DNA of 64,000 nucleotides from Cryptosporangium minutisporangium (GTDB lineage: Bacteria; Actinomycetota; Actinomycetes; Mycobacteriales; Cryptosporangiaceae), in NCBI RefSeq assembly GCF_039536245.1, contig NZ_BAAAYN010000012.1, forward strand, positions 1-64,000, given 5' to 3'. Both the position numbers and the translations under genes were made by a program. Each line of letters opens with the position of its first letter. Position 1 is the first letter of the stretch. The notes beneath the pieces are model-generated. The model ran no database searches, had not been told where the DNA came from, and worked only from the letters and a program-made list of their open reading frames with translations. This document shows positions 1 to 10,432 of the stretch, in pieces.

Positions 1-516
1 CCCGGGCCCCGCGCTCTGCCCCCGCGCCCGCCCCCGCGCCCGCCCCCGCGCGTCCGGCGCCGGTGGCGCTCTGGGCGGGTGTAGTGGGCGGGTCCGGGTG
101 GGCGGGATACCTCGGCCGGATGGCGGATTGGCGGGTTCGCTGATCCGGGGTGAAATACCGAGCTAGGTAGTTTCCGGACCGTCCGAAGTGTCACGTCGAG
201 ATTACTCAGTGTTTTGGTCTCGTGCGTCGTCACGCTCCGCGACCCCGTGGCGAGTGGAGTGCCCCCGGCCTTACGGAGTAGTTGAGAATTTGACCTGTCC
301 CCCTCTGACCTGCGGATTGACGACTCGATCCGGGCCAGCCAGCCTCGTCCGTCCGGGGGATGCGTTTCGACCGTGCGGACAGGTGCCGCCCGCGGGTACG
401 GCTGGCAGGCTACGGTCAGGAACCGTGGCCAGGCTCAGACGTCAGCCTCCCGCGTGGAAGTTCTGCGGGTGTGAGCGCGGCAGCGGACGCGAGTGCAGTC
501 CTCCGACAGGGCGGCG
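1..516. other. GC-rich intergenic DNA upstream of sigD
   Basis: No convincing gene is seen here; the open frames have no ribosome binding site and no recognisable product. Positions 19-50 hold about 2.7 copies of a 12-bp C/G repeat (CCCCCGCGCCCG). The stretch around 150-300 is less GC-rich than its surroundings and is the likely promoter region for sigD, but I could not assign -35/-10 boxes with confidence. Confidence 0.5.
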
Positions 517-1101
517 ATGACCGGGGAACGGGTCGAGCGCGAGTTGGACGTGCTGGCGTCCCGAGCGGCACAGTCCGACGCGGCGGCCACCGCAGAGCTG
601 CTCCGGCAGGTGCAGCCGATGGTGGTGCGCTACTGCCGCGCACGACTGGGACGCGCTGGCGGCGGTTCCTACACGACGGCGGACGACGTGGCGCAGGAGG
701 TGTGTCTCGCGGTGTTGCACGCACTGCCTCGCTATCGCGACCAGGGACGCCCCTTCACGGCGTTCCTGTTCCGCATCGCGGCCAACAAAGTGACCGACGC
801 ACATCGGGTCGCCGCCCGCGAACTCGGCGTTCCAGTGCAGACGGTCCCTGAGACGCCCGCGCCCGGCGGCGGCCCCGAGGGCTACGCGATCGAAGCCGAT
901 TCGTCCCGACGCATGCGTGACCTGCTCGACACCTTGCCGTCCGCGCACCGCGACGTGCTGCTGCTGCGCATCGCCGTGGGGCTGAGCGCCGAGGAGACCG
1001 GCCAGGCTCTGGGCATGAGTGCCGGGTCGGTGCGGGTGACACAGCACCGCGCGCTCAACCGTCTCCGCCGTACGCTGGCCCCCGTCCGGGAGACGGCATG
1101 A
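517..1101 (+). CDS. sigD: ECF RNA polymerase sigma factor SigD (ShbA-type)
   Basis: This is an alternative sigma factor that directs RNA polymerase to its own promoter set. The 194-aa protein has an N-terminal region 2 (VVRYCRARLG, then DDVAQEVCLAVLHALPRYRD and FLFRIAANKVTDAHR) and a C-terminal region 4 helix-turn-helix (LPSAHRDVLLLRIAVGLSAEETGQALGMS, then VRVTQHRALNRLR). The resemblance to M. tuberculosis SigD as I remember it includes the N-terminus MTGER, which favours the ATG at 517 over the in-frame GTG at 493. Neither start has a strong Shine-Dalgarno sequence. The stop overlaps the next gene by ATGA, so sigma and anti-sigma are translationally coupled. The Streptomyces homologue is ShbA, which also sits beside guaB. 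Confidence 0.93.
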   Translation: MTGERVERELDVLASRAAQSDAAATAELLRQVQPMVVRYCRARLGRAGGGSYTTADDVAQEVCLAVLHALPRYRDQGRPFTAFLFRIAANKVTDAHRVAARELGVPVQTVPETPAPGGGPEGYAIEADSSRRMRDLLDTLPSAHRDVLLLRIAVGLSAEETGQALGMSAGSVRVTQHRALNRLRRTLAPVRETA

Positions 1102-2456
1102 CCGAACCCCGCGGGCCGTACCCGCACGACGTGCCCGACCACGACGAGTACGCCGACTCCGATCACGAGGCCGGTGTGGACGCAATCCTGCGCGACGACG
1201 CTCTGCTGGACGCCCTAGGCCGCGGCGAACTGCCGGCCAGCTACCGGGCGGACGTGACCGCACGCCTGCTCACCGGCTGGCGCGACGAGCTCGACGAGGG
1301 TCTGCCGCCGTCGTCCCGGACGAGCTCTCTCTTGGCGCCCGAGACGCTGCTCGCGTCGGACACCGGGTCCGACGCCGACACCGGGTCCGACGCCGACACC
1401 CTCTCCGCGTCGGATGCCCCGTCCGCGCCGACGCCCCAATCCGTCCCGGATCTCCCCACCTCGCTGCTGCTGGCCAGGGTCGACGCCGAGACGTCGGCGG
1501 ACGACACCGAGGTGCTCGCGCTCTTCGGCGACGACACGACGCCGCTGGCGGTCCTCACCGATCCTGACCGGATCGACGAGTCCGCGCGGTCGGCGTTCGT
1601 CGCGGCCGGCTACGCGCGTCGAGCTGCCCAAGACCCTGCCGAGCAGCCGGTGGAGGAGTCGACCGAGGAGTTCGCCGCGTCGTTCGATCGGCTCCCGCCC
1701 GAGAGCGACGACTCCTCGGTGACCGAGCTGGCCGACCGGCGGTCCCGTCGTCGGCGGCTCGACCGGGTCGTGGTCGCGGTGGCCGCCGCGGCAGCGATCG
1801 TGGCGGCAGGCTCGGCCGGCAGCGTCGCGGCCGCGTCCACCGCGCATCCCGGCGACACGCTCTGGCCGATCAGCCGGGTCATCTATGCCGAGCGTGCCCG
1901 CTCGATCGTGGCCAGTGAAGAAGCACACGCGTCGCTGGACAAGGCCCGCGACGCGATGCAGCGCGGTGACACGGCGAGCGCTCGGCGGTATCTCGCCGAC
2001 GCGCAGGAGAAGCTCGACGAGGAGGTGCGCGAGGGTTCCGACGAGGCCGACAAGCTGGCGCAGGAGCTCCAGATCACCGCCGCGATGCCCGAACTGCAGT
2101 CGCCGTTCGGGGACCCGTCGGCGTCGCCGGACGCGACGGCCAGCAACGGGGCCACGGGCGGCCCGACGACGCGTTCTCGTTGGGGCCGTGGCGGGGATCC
2201 GCGTCGCGGCACCGGTAACCCGCAGGCCAGCCCGTCGTCCGCGGCGACGCCGACGACGGCACCCGGCCCCACCGACCCCGCTCCGACGAGCGAGGCACCG
2301 GATCCCGACCCGACGCAGCAGCCCGAGCCCACGCCGTCCGGACCAGGAAACACGCCCGATCCCGCGCCCAGCGAGACCATCTCGAACGGCGGATCCACCG
2401 ACGGTCAGTCAGGCGACCAAGTCACCGGTACGGACGCCGGTCCGACGGCGGAGTAG
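1098..2456 (+). CDS. rsdA: anti-sigma-D factor RsdA-like, membrane-anchored
   Basis: The protein holds SigD at the membrane in an inactive state. The 452-aa sequence begins with a short sigma-binding segment (about residues 20-50, including DAILRDDALLDALGRGELP), typical of the RsdA family. An acidic, low-complexity cytoplasmic stretch of about 170 aa follows, with a duplicated DTGSDA motif. One transmembrane helix lies near residues 223-246. The extracytoplasmic part has a helical segment (about 250-320, AHPGDTLWPISRVIYAERAR onwards) and a Pro/Thr/Ser-rich tail. The start overlaps the sigD stop (ATGA). Release of SigD by proteolysis is known for the family, but nothing in this window shows the protease. 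Confidence 0.9.
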   Translation: MTEPRGPYPHDVPDHDEYADSDHEAGVDAILRDDALLDALGRGELPASYRADVTARLLTGWRDELDEGLPPSSRTSSLLAPETLLASDTGSDADTGSDADTLSASDAPSAPTPQSVPDLPTSLLLARVDAETSADDTEVLALFGDDTTPLAVLTDPDRIDESARSAFVAAGYARRAAQDPAEQPVEESTEEFAASFDRLPPESDDSSVTELADRRSRRRRLDRVVVAVAAAAAIVAAGSAGSVAAASTAHPGDTLWPISRVIYAERARSIVASEEAHASLDKARDAMQRGDTASARRYLADAQEKLDEEVREGSDEADKLAQELQITAAMPELQSPFGDPSASPDATASNGATGGPTTRSRWGRGGDPRRGTGNPQASPSSAATPTTAPGPTDPAPTSEAPDPDPTQQPEPTPSGPGNTPDPAPSETISNGGSTDGQSGDQVTGTDAGPTAE

Positions 2457-2480
2457 GCGTTAACCGCTGGTGTTAACGCC
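2456..2480. terminator. bidirectional terminator between rsdA and DUF5319
   Basis: A perfect inverted repeat (arms GGCGTTAAC and GTTAACGCC, 7-nt loop) starts on the last base of the rsdA stop codon and lies between two convergent genes. There is no T-tract. Confidence 0.6.
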
Positions 2481-2492
2481 AGGGTGCTGCGC

Positions 2493-2891
2493 TCAGGCGC
2501 CTGGCTCGTCCGCGTCTTCGACGGCGTCCTGCATGCCGTCGGCGTACCCGCGGGCGTACTCCCAGGTGACGTACTCGCTGGGGTCCGGGTCGAAGGCCGG
2601 CTCGTGCACGCGGGTGCGTCCGGCGACCAGCAGATGGCGGAGGTTCGCCCGGAGCAGGTCCCACGCGAAGTAGTGCGGCACCCGACAGTCTTCGCAGTCG
2701 ACGACCAGCCCGCGGATGTCGCGGGCGGTCAGCAGCGCCTCGTAGACGTCGAGATCGGCTAGGTCGTCGAGGACGTCCTGGCGCTCCTCCGCGGTGAGCG
2801 GCTGCACACCGCGGCCCGGCCCGTCGTCTTCGAGCGCTGACGTCGGGTCGGCCGGGTCACCCGCGAACGGGTCTAGCGGTTCCTCCTGCAC
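2493..2891 (-). CDS. DUF5319 family protein
   Basis: This is a 132-aa acidic cytoplasmic protein of unknown function. It matches the DUF5319 family found next to sigD and guaB in actinobacteria (Rv3412-type). Features visible are the N-terminal DPFAGDPADP, a central CxxC (VVDCEDCRVPHYFAWDLLRANL) that could bind a metal, and the C-terminal HEPAFDPDPSEYVTWEYARGYADG signature. I chose the GTG at 2891 because the family normally starts just before the DPFA motif. The frame is open to an upstream start at 2939, but that would add 16 basic residues of no family likeness. It is convergent with rsdA. Confidence 0.82.
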   Translation of the reverse strand: MQEEPLDPFAGDPADPTSALEDDGPGRGVQPLTAEERQDVLDDLADLDVYEALLTARDIRGLVVDCEDCRVPHYFAWDLLRANLRHLLVAGRTRVHEPAFDPDPSEYVTWEYARGYADGMQDAVEDADEPGA

Positions 2892-2960
2892 GCTCCCACC
2901 GTAGCCCGACGTGCAGCGCCGCGCCTTCCCCCTTGACACGACGCTGCGAGGGGTTTCGAA

Positions 2961-4553
2961 TCAGCTGCCGCCAAAACTTACAGTGTGTGCTGGCGGCGTT
3001 ACCGGATACCGCACGGTGGCGCGAATCGTCACCGAGCCGGTGACCCGCTGCGGGTAGTAGAGGCGGGAGCCGCCGATGATCTGGAGCTGGAGGGCGCCAG
3101 TGGTCCACGCCATCGCGCCGAGCGGAATCGTCAGCGTGTGCGTCTTCCCGTCCAGCACCACCGGCAGCGCAGTGGCGAAGTTCCCGGTGACGACGTTGCG
3201 GCGGGTGTCGACGACCTGCGCGTAGAGCGACGTCCGGGGTGCGTTACCGGTGCCCCGGTAGGTGAGCGTCAGGGTGGGCGAGCCGACCACCTGGCCACGG
3301 GACTTCGGACCGGGCACCCGCACGGCGTTGGTTGCCGGCTGCGCCGCGATGTCAGTGCCCGAGGTGTCGGCCGGGCTGAACGCGAGCGTCCCGGAGCCGG
3401 TCGTGCTCACTCGGCGGGTTCGGCTCAGCGGGTAGGCCGGCGCACCCCGCCACACCCCGGAGTCGTCCACGTACTCGAACCCGGGCCCGGTGTTGACCGA
3501 CCGCGATCGCTTCAGCCAGCGGTCGAACCAGGCGACGGTGAGTGCGTCGACGTGGCCGGCCTGCCCCGGCGGCGTGTTGCAGACGCCGTGGCCGCCGCAG
3601 AACCACACCATCTTCACCGGCGTGCCGCGCTTCCGGAGCGCCTGATAGTTGGCGATGGCCTCACGCAGCGGGAACAGCGTGTCGACGGTGCCCTGGACGA
3701 TCATCGTCGGCACGCGCACCTGACTGATCAGTCGTCCCGCGGGTCCGTGATCGCGCCACCATGCTTCCAGTGCGGCGTCCGGGAGCCCGCCGGTCGCGGC
3801 CAGTTCGCAGGTGGCCTTCACCTGGGGGGCCACCCGGTTGGTGCCCGCCGAGCCGAAGCCGCAGAGCAGATTGCCCCAGCCGCTCTTCGGCGTCTGGTTC
3901 GGGTACAAGCTGTTGACCAGCGAGTTCCACGCGATGGTCGGAACGATCGCGTCCACCCGGCGGTCGAGCGCCGCGGTGACGAACTGGATGCCGCCGCCGT
4001 AGCTTCCCCCGGCCATCCCGACCCGCGCGTCGCCCGGCCGGTCGAGCTTGACCTCCGGCTGAGCGGCGACCCAGGACAGCAGCGTCTGCATGTCCCGCCC
4101 TTCGTAGCGGTACCAGTCCACCGACGCCGCGCCGCCGGACCGGCCGAAGCCGCGCGGATCCCACGTCACCACGTTGTAGCCCTGCTGCCGTAATCCGGCC
4201 ACCGACGGAGCGGCCGGATTGCTCTCACCGGGCTGGCCCCAACCCGGGCCGACCAGCACGGTGGGTGCTCGCCGCCCGGCGGTCAGGCCGGTGGCCGGGA
4301 AGAAGTTCGTGACGATCGCCGTCCCGTCGAACGACGTCACCTGCACCGTTCGAACGGTCGGCGCGGGTGCGGGCGCGGCCGCGCCCGGGGCGGCGACGGC
4401 GAACGATCCGCCGAGCACGACCAGCCCCACCATTGCCGCAGCGCTCCTCCGCCCGGCGGAAGCCTTCCAGGCGGCGGCCCGGCGGGCACCCGCGCGCCAC
4501 AGGCGTAGAGCGCGGACGCGGTGCGAAGCCGCGAGGGTCGGGCGATCGGGCAC
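2961..4553 (-). CDS. secreted alpha/beta hydrolase, X-Pro dipeptidyl-peptidase (S15)-like
   Basis: This is a probable exported serine hydrolase of 530 aa. A basic N-terminus and a hydrophobic segment ending in AAAPAPAP form a signal peptide (about residues 1-65). The fold shows the nucleophile elbow GGSYGG, an acid in GTVDTLFP and a histidine in CGGHGVC, followed by a C-terminal beta-rich domain resembling the S15/CocE jelly-roll. The start is the GTG at 4553, which has AAGGAG 6 nt upstream; the open frame extends to 4781 but without a ribosome site. It sits divergently from guaB. The substrate cannot be told from sequence (peptide, ester or acylase activity all occur in the family). Confidence 0.85.
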   Translation of the reverse strand: MPDRPTLAASHRVRALRLWRAGARRAAAWKASAGRRSAAAMVGLVVLGGSFAVAAPGAAAPAPAPTVRTVQVTSFDGTAIVTNFFPATGLTAGRRAPTVLVGPGWGQPGESNPAAPSVAGLRQQGYNVVTWDPRGFGRSGGAASVDWYRYEGRDMQTLLSWVAAQPEVKLDRPGDARVGMAGGSYGGGIQFVTAALDRRVDAIVPTIAWNSLVNSLYPNQTPKSGWGNLLCGFGSAGTNRVAPQVKATCELAATGGLPDAALEAWWRDHGPAGRLISQVRVPTMIVQGTVDTLFPLREAIANYQALRKRGTPVKMVWFCGGHGVCNTPPGQAGHVDALTVAWFDRWLKRSRSVNTGPGFEYVDDSGVWRGAPAYPLSRTRRVSTTGSGTLAFSPADTSGTDIAAQPATNAVRVPGPKSRGQVVGSPTLTLTYRGTGNAPRTSLYAQVVDTRRNVVTGNFATALPVVLDGKTHTLTIPLGAMAWTTGALQLQIIGGSRLYYPQRVTGSVTIRATVRYPVTPPAHTVSFGGS

Positions 4554-4794
4554 GGAGACTCCTTCGTCGCCGGGCCGCAACACGGCCGACCGCCGCCCGT
4601 CCGTGGGCACGCGGCCACGGCAGGGTGCGGCCCTGGAACCTGGCAGGTGAGATCTACCACTTCGAGAGGCTCGTGTACTAGCGAGTAGGGAATCGCGTTC
4701 ACCGCACCGATTCAGCTCGTCTCGTCTGTTTCCGCTGGTCTCACCGGCCTCACCAGCGACGGGCGGCGCGACCCGGCTCACGCGCGGTGACGGC

Positions 4795-4800
4795 TACGAT
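4795..4800 (+). promoter_or_regulatory. -10 box for leaderless guaB
   Basis: TACGAT ends 5 nt before the guaB ATG, and there is no ribosome binding site, so the transcript probably begins at the start codon. Confidence 0.5.
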
Positions 4801-4802
4801 GA

Positions 4803-6353
<1,551 letters not shown>

Positions 6354-6496
6354 GCTCGACGAGGGCGGTGTCGGGCCCTGCGGCGGCGGAGGCACGGAAC
6401 TCCTGAGGCCTCCACCGCACACCGCGACGGACGTGCCTGAATAAACTGGAGCTTTCGACGGCGCGGCACCGACGAGTAAGGGGCCTGGAATTGAAC

Positions 6497-7615
6497 ATGT
6501 CGGTGGAGATCGGGATGGGCAAGAACGCCCGCCGCGCCTACCACTTGGACGAGGTCGCGATCGTGCCCTCGCGGCGCACCCGTGACGTCAACGACACGTC
6601 CCTCTCCTGGCAGATCGACGCGTTCCGCTTCGACCTGCCCCTGGTGGCCACGCCGTCGGACGCGACGATGAGCCCGCAGACCGCGATCGAGATCGGTCGC
6701 CTCGGCGGGCTCGGCGTAATCAACGCCGAAGGACTCTGGACGCGGTACGACGACCCGACGAAGTTGCTCGAAGAGCTGGCCTCGCTCTCCGACGACTCGC
6801 GGCGTACCCGTCGGCTGCAGGAGGCCTACGCCGAGCCGATCAAGCCCGAGCTGATCAGCGACCGGATCCGGATCATGCGGGACGGCGGCGTCACCACCGC
6901 CGTCCGCATCTCCCCGCAGCACACGCTGGAGCTGGCGCTGGAGGCCGTTGCGGCCGGCGTCGACCTGCTGGTGATCCAGGGCGCGGTCGTCTCGGCCGAG
7001 CACGTGACGACGTCCGGGCCGACGCTGAACCTCAAGCAGTTCATCGCGGACCTCGACGTGCCGGTGATCGTCGGCGGCTGCGCGAACTACCAGACCGCGC
7101 TGCACCTCATGCGTACCGGTGCGGCCGGTGTCATCGTCGGCACCGGCGCCGACAAGTGGGCCACCGAGGACGAGGTGCTCGGCATCCGGGTGCCGATGGC
7201 CACCGCGATCTCCGATGCGGCCGCCGCCCGGCGCGACTACCTGGACGAGACCGGCGGCCGGTACGTGCACGTCATCGCCGACGGTGAGCTGCAGACATCC
7301 GGCGACATCGCGCGCGCGATCGCCTGCGGCGCCGACGCCGTGATGCTCGGTCAGCCGCTCTCGGTGGCCGCCGAGGCGCCCGCCGGTGGTGCCTGGTGGC
7401 ACCCGATGGCATCGCACCCGAAGCTGCCGCGCGGCAGCTACGTCCCGGCGACCTCGGAGTGGCCGCTGGGGAGCTTGGCGACCGTGGTCGACGGCCCGGC
7501 CGACGACCCGAACGGCTGGCTCAACCTGTTCGGCGGCTTGCGCCGGTCGATGGCGAAGACCGGCTACTCCGACGTCAAGGCGTTCCAGAAGGTGGATCTG
7601 GTTGTCGACCGTTGA
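6497..7615 (+). CDS. guaB3: GuaB3 family IMP dehydrogenase-related protein
   Basis: This 372-aa IMPDH/GMP-reductase-like barrel has no CBS domains. It starts with VEIGMGKNARRAYHLDEVAIVPSRRTR, the GuaB3 family signature. The usual IMPDH cysteine loop (GSICTTR) is replaced: at the equivalent place the sequence is TGADKWATEDEVLGIRVPM. GuaB3 was long unassigned; a GMP-reductase role has been proposed for the family. An in-frame TTG at 6491 is nearer to the AAGGGG at 6478-6483, but homologues begin at or near the ATG at 6497. The end overlaps the start of the GNAT gene. Confidence 0.92.
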   Translation: MSVEIGMGKNARRAYHLDEVAIVPSRRTRDVNDTSLSWQIDAFRFDLPLVATPSDATMSPQTAIEIGRLGGLGVINAEGLWTRYDDPTKLLEELASLSDDSRRTRRLQEAYAEPIKPELISDRIRIMRDGGVTTAVRISPQHTLELALEAVAAGVDLLVIQGAVVSAEHVTTSGPTLNLKQFIADLDVPVIVGGCANYQTALHLMRTGAAGVIVGTGADKWATEDEVLGIRVPMATAISDAAAARRDYLDETGGRYVHVIADGELQTSGDIARAIACGADAVMLGQPLSVAAEAPAGGAWWHPMASHPKLPRGSYVPATSEWPLGSLATVVDGPADDPNGWLNLFGGLRRSMAKTGYSDVKAFQKVDLVVDR

Positions 7616-8216
7616 GCCGTTGATTCGTCCCTACGGGGACGCCGATCTGGACGCCGTGCGGGACATCTGTATCCGGACCGGGCACGAGGGCGGCGACGCG
7701 CGGCCGCTCTACCCCGATCCGACGATCTTCCCGACGGCCTTCTCCGACCCGTACGTCGCGTTCGAGCCCGAGCTGGCGTACGTGGTCGACGACGGGGAGC
7801 GGGCGGTCGGCTACATCGTGGGCACCGCCGACACCCGGGCATTCGTCAAGCGGTACCGGGGTGAGTGGCTGCCGTCGGTCGCCGATCGCTGGCCGCTCAC
7901 CGACGGCACCAGCCGCACCGACGGGCTCGTCCGGCTGCTGCACGACCCGGAGCGGATGCTCCACCCGGAGCTGGACGAGTACCCGGCGCATCTGCACATC
8001 GACCTGCTGCCGGAGTACCAGGGGCGGGGCCTCGGGCGAGCGCTGATGGCGCGGTTCCTGCGCGCGCTGGCCGCCCAGGACGTGCTGGCGGTGCACCTGG
8101 GCATGGTGCCGACGAACACCGCGGCACGGGCGTTCTACGACCGGCTGGGATTCCACGAGATCGCCGTTCCCGACCCGTCCACCACCTACCTGGGGCGCTC
8201 GACCGTCGTCGGGTGA
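7602..8216 (+). CDS. GNAT family N-acetyltransferase
   Basis: This is a 204-aa single-domain acetyltransferase. The acetyl-CoA-binding motif A is clear (HIDLLPEYQGRGLGRALMARFL), and the C-terminal motif B region reads GMVPTNTAARAFYDRLGFHEI. The central segment, with aromatic and acidic residues (GEWLPSVADRWPL), resembles the O-GlcNAcase-associated GNAT subgroup. The start is a TTG preceded by AAGGTGG with 7-nt spacing and overlaps the guaB3 stop by 14 nt, so it is probably co-transcribed and coupled. The substrate is not evident. Confidence 0.85.
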   Translation: MSTVEPLIRPYGDADLDAVRDICIRTGHEGGDARPLYPDPTIFPTAFSDPYVAFEPELAYVVDDGERAVGYIVGTADTRAFVKRYRGEWLPSVADRWPLTDGTSRTDGLVRLLHDPERMLHPELDEYPAHLHIDLLPEYQGRGLGRALMARFLRALAAQDVLAVHLGMVPTNTAARAFYDRLGFHEIAVPDPSTTYLGRSTVVG

Positions 8217-8243
8217 GTTCGCGGCCAATTGGGCACAGTCGGT

Positions 8244-8267
8244 TGACACTGACATTGGTCAGTGTCA
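8244..8267. promoter_or_regulatory. perfect palindromic operator upstream of choD
   Basis: The arms TGACACTGAC and GTCAGTGTCA are separated by ATTG. The TTGACA inside the left arm (8243-8248) could be a -35 box. The size and symmetry fit a TetR-type repressor site. It is the only such element between the GNAT stop and the choD start. Confidence 0.65.
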
Positions 8268-8310
8268 CGGTGAGCGCTGTCACGTTACTCGGCAGTAGGG
8301 CGGGGCAGTC

Positions 8311-10158
8311 GTGGGCAACGAAGCCGCTGAACACTTCGACGTCGTCGTCATCGGGTCCGGATTCGGAGGCAGCGTCAGCGCGCTGCGGCTGACCGAAAAG
8401 GGCTACCGGGTCGCGGTGCTGGAGGCCGGTCGCCGGTTCACCGACGAGCAACTGCCCAAGACGTCCTGGGACGTCCGCAAGTACCTGTGGGCGCCGAAGC
8501 TGGGCTGCTACGGCATCCAGCGGATCACACTGCTGAAGGACGTCCTGGTACTCGCCGGAGCGGGAGTCGGCGGCGGATCGCTGGTGTACGCGAACACGCT
8601 CTACGAGCCGCCACAGGCGTTCTACGACGACCCGCAGTGGCGCCACATCACCGACTGGAAGACCGAGCTGGCGCCCTACTACGACCAGGCCAAGCGAATG
8701 CTCGGCGTGCGGACGTACCCGTTCACGACGCCCGCCGACCGGGTCATGCAGAAGGTCGCGGTCGAGATGGGCGTCGGTGACTCGTACCACCCGACGCCGG
8801 TCGGCGTGTTCTTCGGCGAGCCGGGTGCCGAGGTGGACGACCCGTACTTCGGCGGCGCCGGACCACGCCGGTCCGGGTGCACGAACTGCGGCGCCTGCAT
8901 GACCGGCTGCCGCTACAACGCCAAGAACACGTTGGTGAAGAACTACCTGTACTTAGCCGAGAGCAACGGCGCCCAGATCTTCGAGCGCACCACCGCGACC
9001 GCGATCCGGCCGCTCTCCGGAGGCGGTTACGCGGTCGACACCGCCCCCACCGGCTGGGGAACGCGGCGACGGACGTTCACCGCTTCGCAGGTGGTCGTGG
9101 CGGCGAGCGCGCTGGGCACCCAGCGGCTGCTGCACGCCTGCCGGGACGCCGGGCACCTGCCTGCGCTGTCGTCGCGGCTCGGAGTGCTGGCGCGGACCAA
9201 CTCCGAGGCGCTGCTCGGTGCGAACCGGCTCGAGGTCGTTGCGGACGACAACCTCGCGGACGGCGTCGCGATCACGTCGTCGTTCCACCCGGACGAGAAC
9301 ACGCACATCGAGCCGGTCCGCTACGGGCGGGGCAGCAACTTCATGGGGATGCTGACGACCGTCCTCCCGCCCCCGGCGGCCCCCGGAAAGAAGCGGTGGC
9401 CGGGCTGGCTGAAGGAGATGGGCCGCAACCTGCCCAAGGCGCGGCACCTGATCTGGTTACGTCGTTGGTCGGAGCGGACGATCATCCTGCTCGTGATGCA
9501 GTCGGTGGACAACTCGCTGACGACGTTCACCAAGCGGACGATGTTCGGCCGTCGGAAAATGACGACCCGTCAGGGCCACGGCGCGCCGAACCCCACCTAC
9601 ATTCCGGCCGGCCACGAGGCGACCCGGCGGACCGCCGCGCACATCGGCGGCATGGCGGGCGGAACGCTCGTCGAGGCGTTCGACGTGCCGATGACCGCCC
9701 ACTTCATCGGTGGCTGCGCGATCGGTGACTCGCCGGAGACCGGGGTCGTCGACCCGTACCACCGCGTCTACGGCTACCCCGGCCTGCACGTCGTTGACGG
9801 GGCTGCTCTCTCCGCCAACCTCGGGGTCAACCCGTCGCTCTCGATCACCGCGCAGGCCGAGCGAGCGATGGCGCTGTGGCCGAACAAGGGCGAGGAGGAC
9901 CCCCGCCCGGGGCAGGACTCGCCGTACCGCCTGGTGGCGCCGGTGCCTCCGGTCCGTCCTGCGGTCCCCGACGCCGCCGAGGGAGCGCTCCGCCTACCGT
10001 TCGTCCCGCTGGAGGGGCTCGTGGCCGCACGCTCGGCGGACACCGAGGTCGCGGCGACGTCCGTCGTCGAGCCGAGCGCGGCGAGCTCTCAGCCCACCCC
10101 GGCCGACGCGGCCCAGGTGACCGCCGACGAGGCCCCACCCGCGTCCATCGACCGCTGA
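8311..10158 (+). CDS. choD: GMC family FAD oxidoreductase, cholesterol-oxidase (ChoD)-like
   Basis: This is a 615-aa flavoprotein. The N-terminal dinucleotide fold (FDVVVIGSGFGGSVSALRLTEK) binds FAD, and the C-terminal GMC signature reads GGCAIGDSPETGVVDPYHRVYGYPGLHVVDGAALSANLGVNPSL. A cysteine cluster near residue 190 (SGCTNCGACMTGCRYNAKNTL) is a hallmark of the ChoD-like subgroup and could ligate metal. The last 60-70 residues are an Ala/Pro-rich tail absent from the core family. Oxidation of a sterol or other alcohol is inferred from the family; the real substrate of ChoD-type proteins is uncertain. The start is GTG with an upstream G-rich stretch. A palindromic operator lies 44 bp upstream. 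Confidence 0.88.
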   Translation: MGNEAAEHFDVVVIGSGFGGSVSALRLTEKGYRVAVLEAGRRFTDEQLPKTSWDVRKYLWAPKLGCYGIQRITLLKDVLVLAGAGVGGGSLVYANTLYEPPQAFYDDPQWRHITDWKTELAPYYDQAKRMLGVRTYPFTTPADRVMQKVAVEMGVGDSYHPTPVGVFFGEPGAEVDDPYFGGAGPRRSGCTNCGACMTGCRYNAKNTLVKNYLYLAESNGAQIFERTTATAIRPLSGGGYAVDTAPTGWGTRRRTFTASQVVVAASALGTQRLLHACRDAGHLPALSSRLGVLARTNSEALLGANRLEVVADDNLADGVAITSSFHPDENTHIEPVRYGRGSNFMGMLTTVLPPPAAPGKKRWPGWLKEMGRNLPKARHLIWLRRWSERTIILLVMQSVDNSLTTFTKRTMFGRRKMTTRQGHGAPNPTYIPAGHEATRRTAAHIGGMAGGTLVEAFDVPMTAHFIGGCAIGDSPETGVVDPYHRVYGYPGLHVVDGAALSANLGVNPSLSITAQAERAMALWPNKGEEDPRPGQDSPYRLVAPVPPVRPAVPDAAEGALRLPFVPLEGLVAARSADTEVAATSVVEPSAASSQPTPADAAQVTADEAPPASIDR

Positions 10159-10382
10159 CGCCCGCTGGCGTCACCGCCGTCGGCGTCGCCGCACCGATTT
10201 TCGGAAAGACCACCGCTCGGGCTACTCGCGGTGCACTTGCGAAGGCCACCGTGCGGGCGCCTGGCGCTGCCCGCAAGCGGGACACCGCTGCCGCGGCGGT
10301 GGGGCCCGCCCGGAACGACACGGACGCCCGGCTGGCACGCGGCCAGCCCTGAGTGGTTGTCGCCGTTTCCGGGTGCCGCCGA

Positions 10383-10432
10383 GATGGTTGTCGCGCATTC
10401 CGTGCCATGGCACGGGATGCGCGACAACCATC
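10383..10432. repeat. 50-bp near-perfect palindrome at the head of the 32-bp array
   Basis: Two 24-bp arms, with one mismatched pair, meet at a 2-bp centre. The right arm runs into the first unit of the array (GACAACCATC) and the left arm is its inverse (GATGGTTGTC), so the palindrome is the point where repeat orientation flips. A further inverted-orientation half-unit starts near 10354. Confidence 0.85.

Noticed and set aside
493-516. Upstream GTG start of sigD
   Set aside because: Homologues begin near MTGER/MQGER, and no ribosome site supports the GTG.
4554-4781. N-terminal extension of the secreted hydrolase
   Set aside because: It would bury the signal peptide; a good ribosome site precedes GTG 4553.
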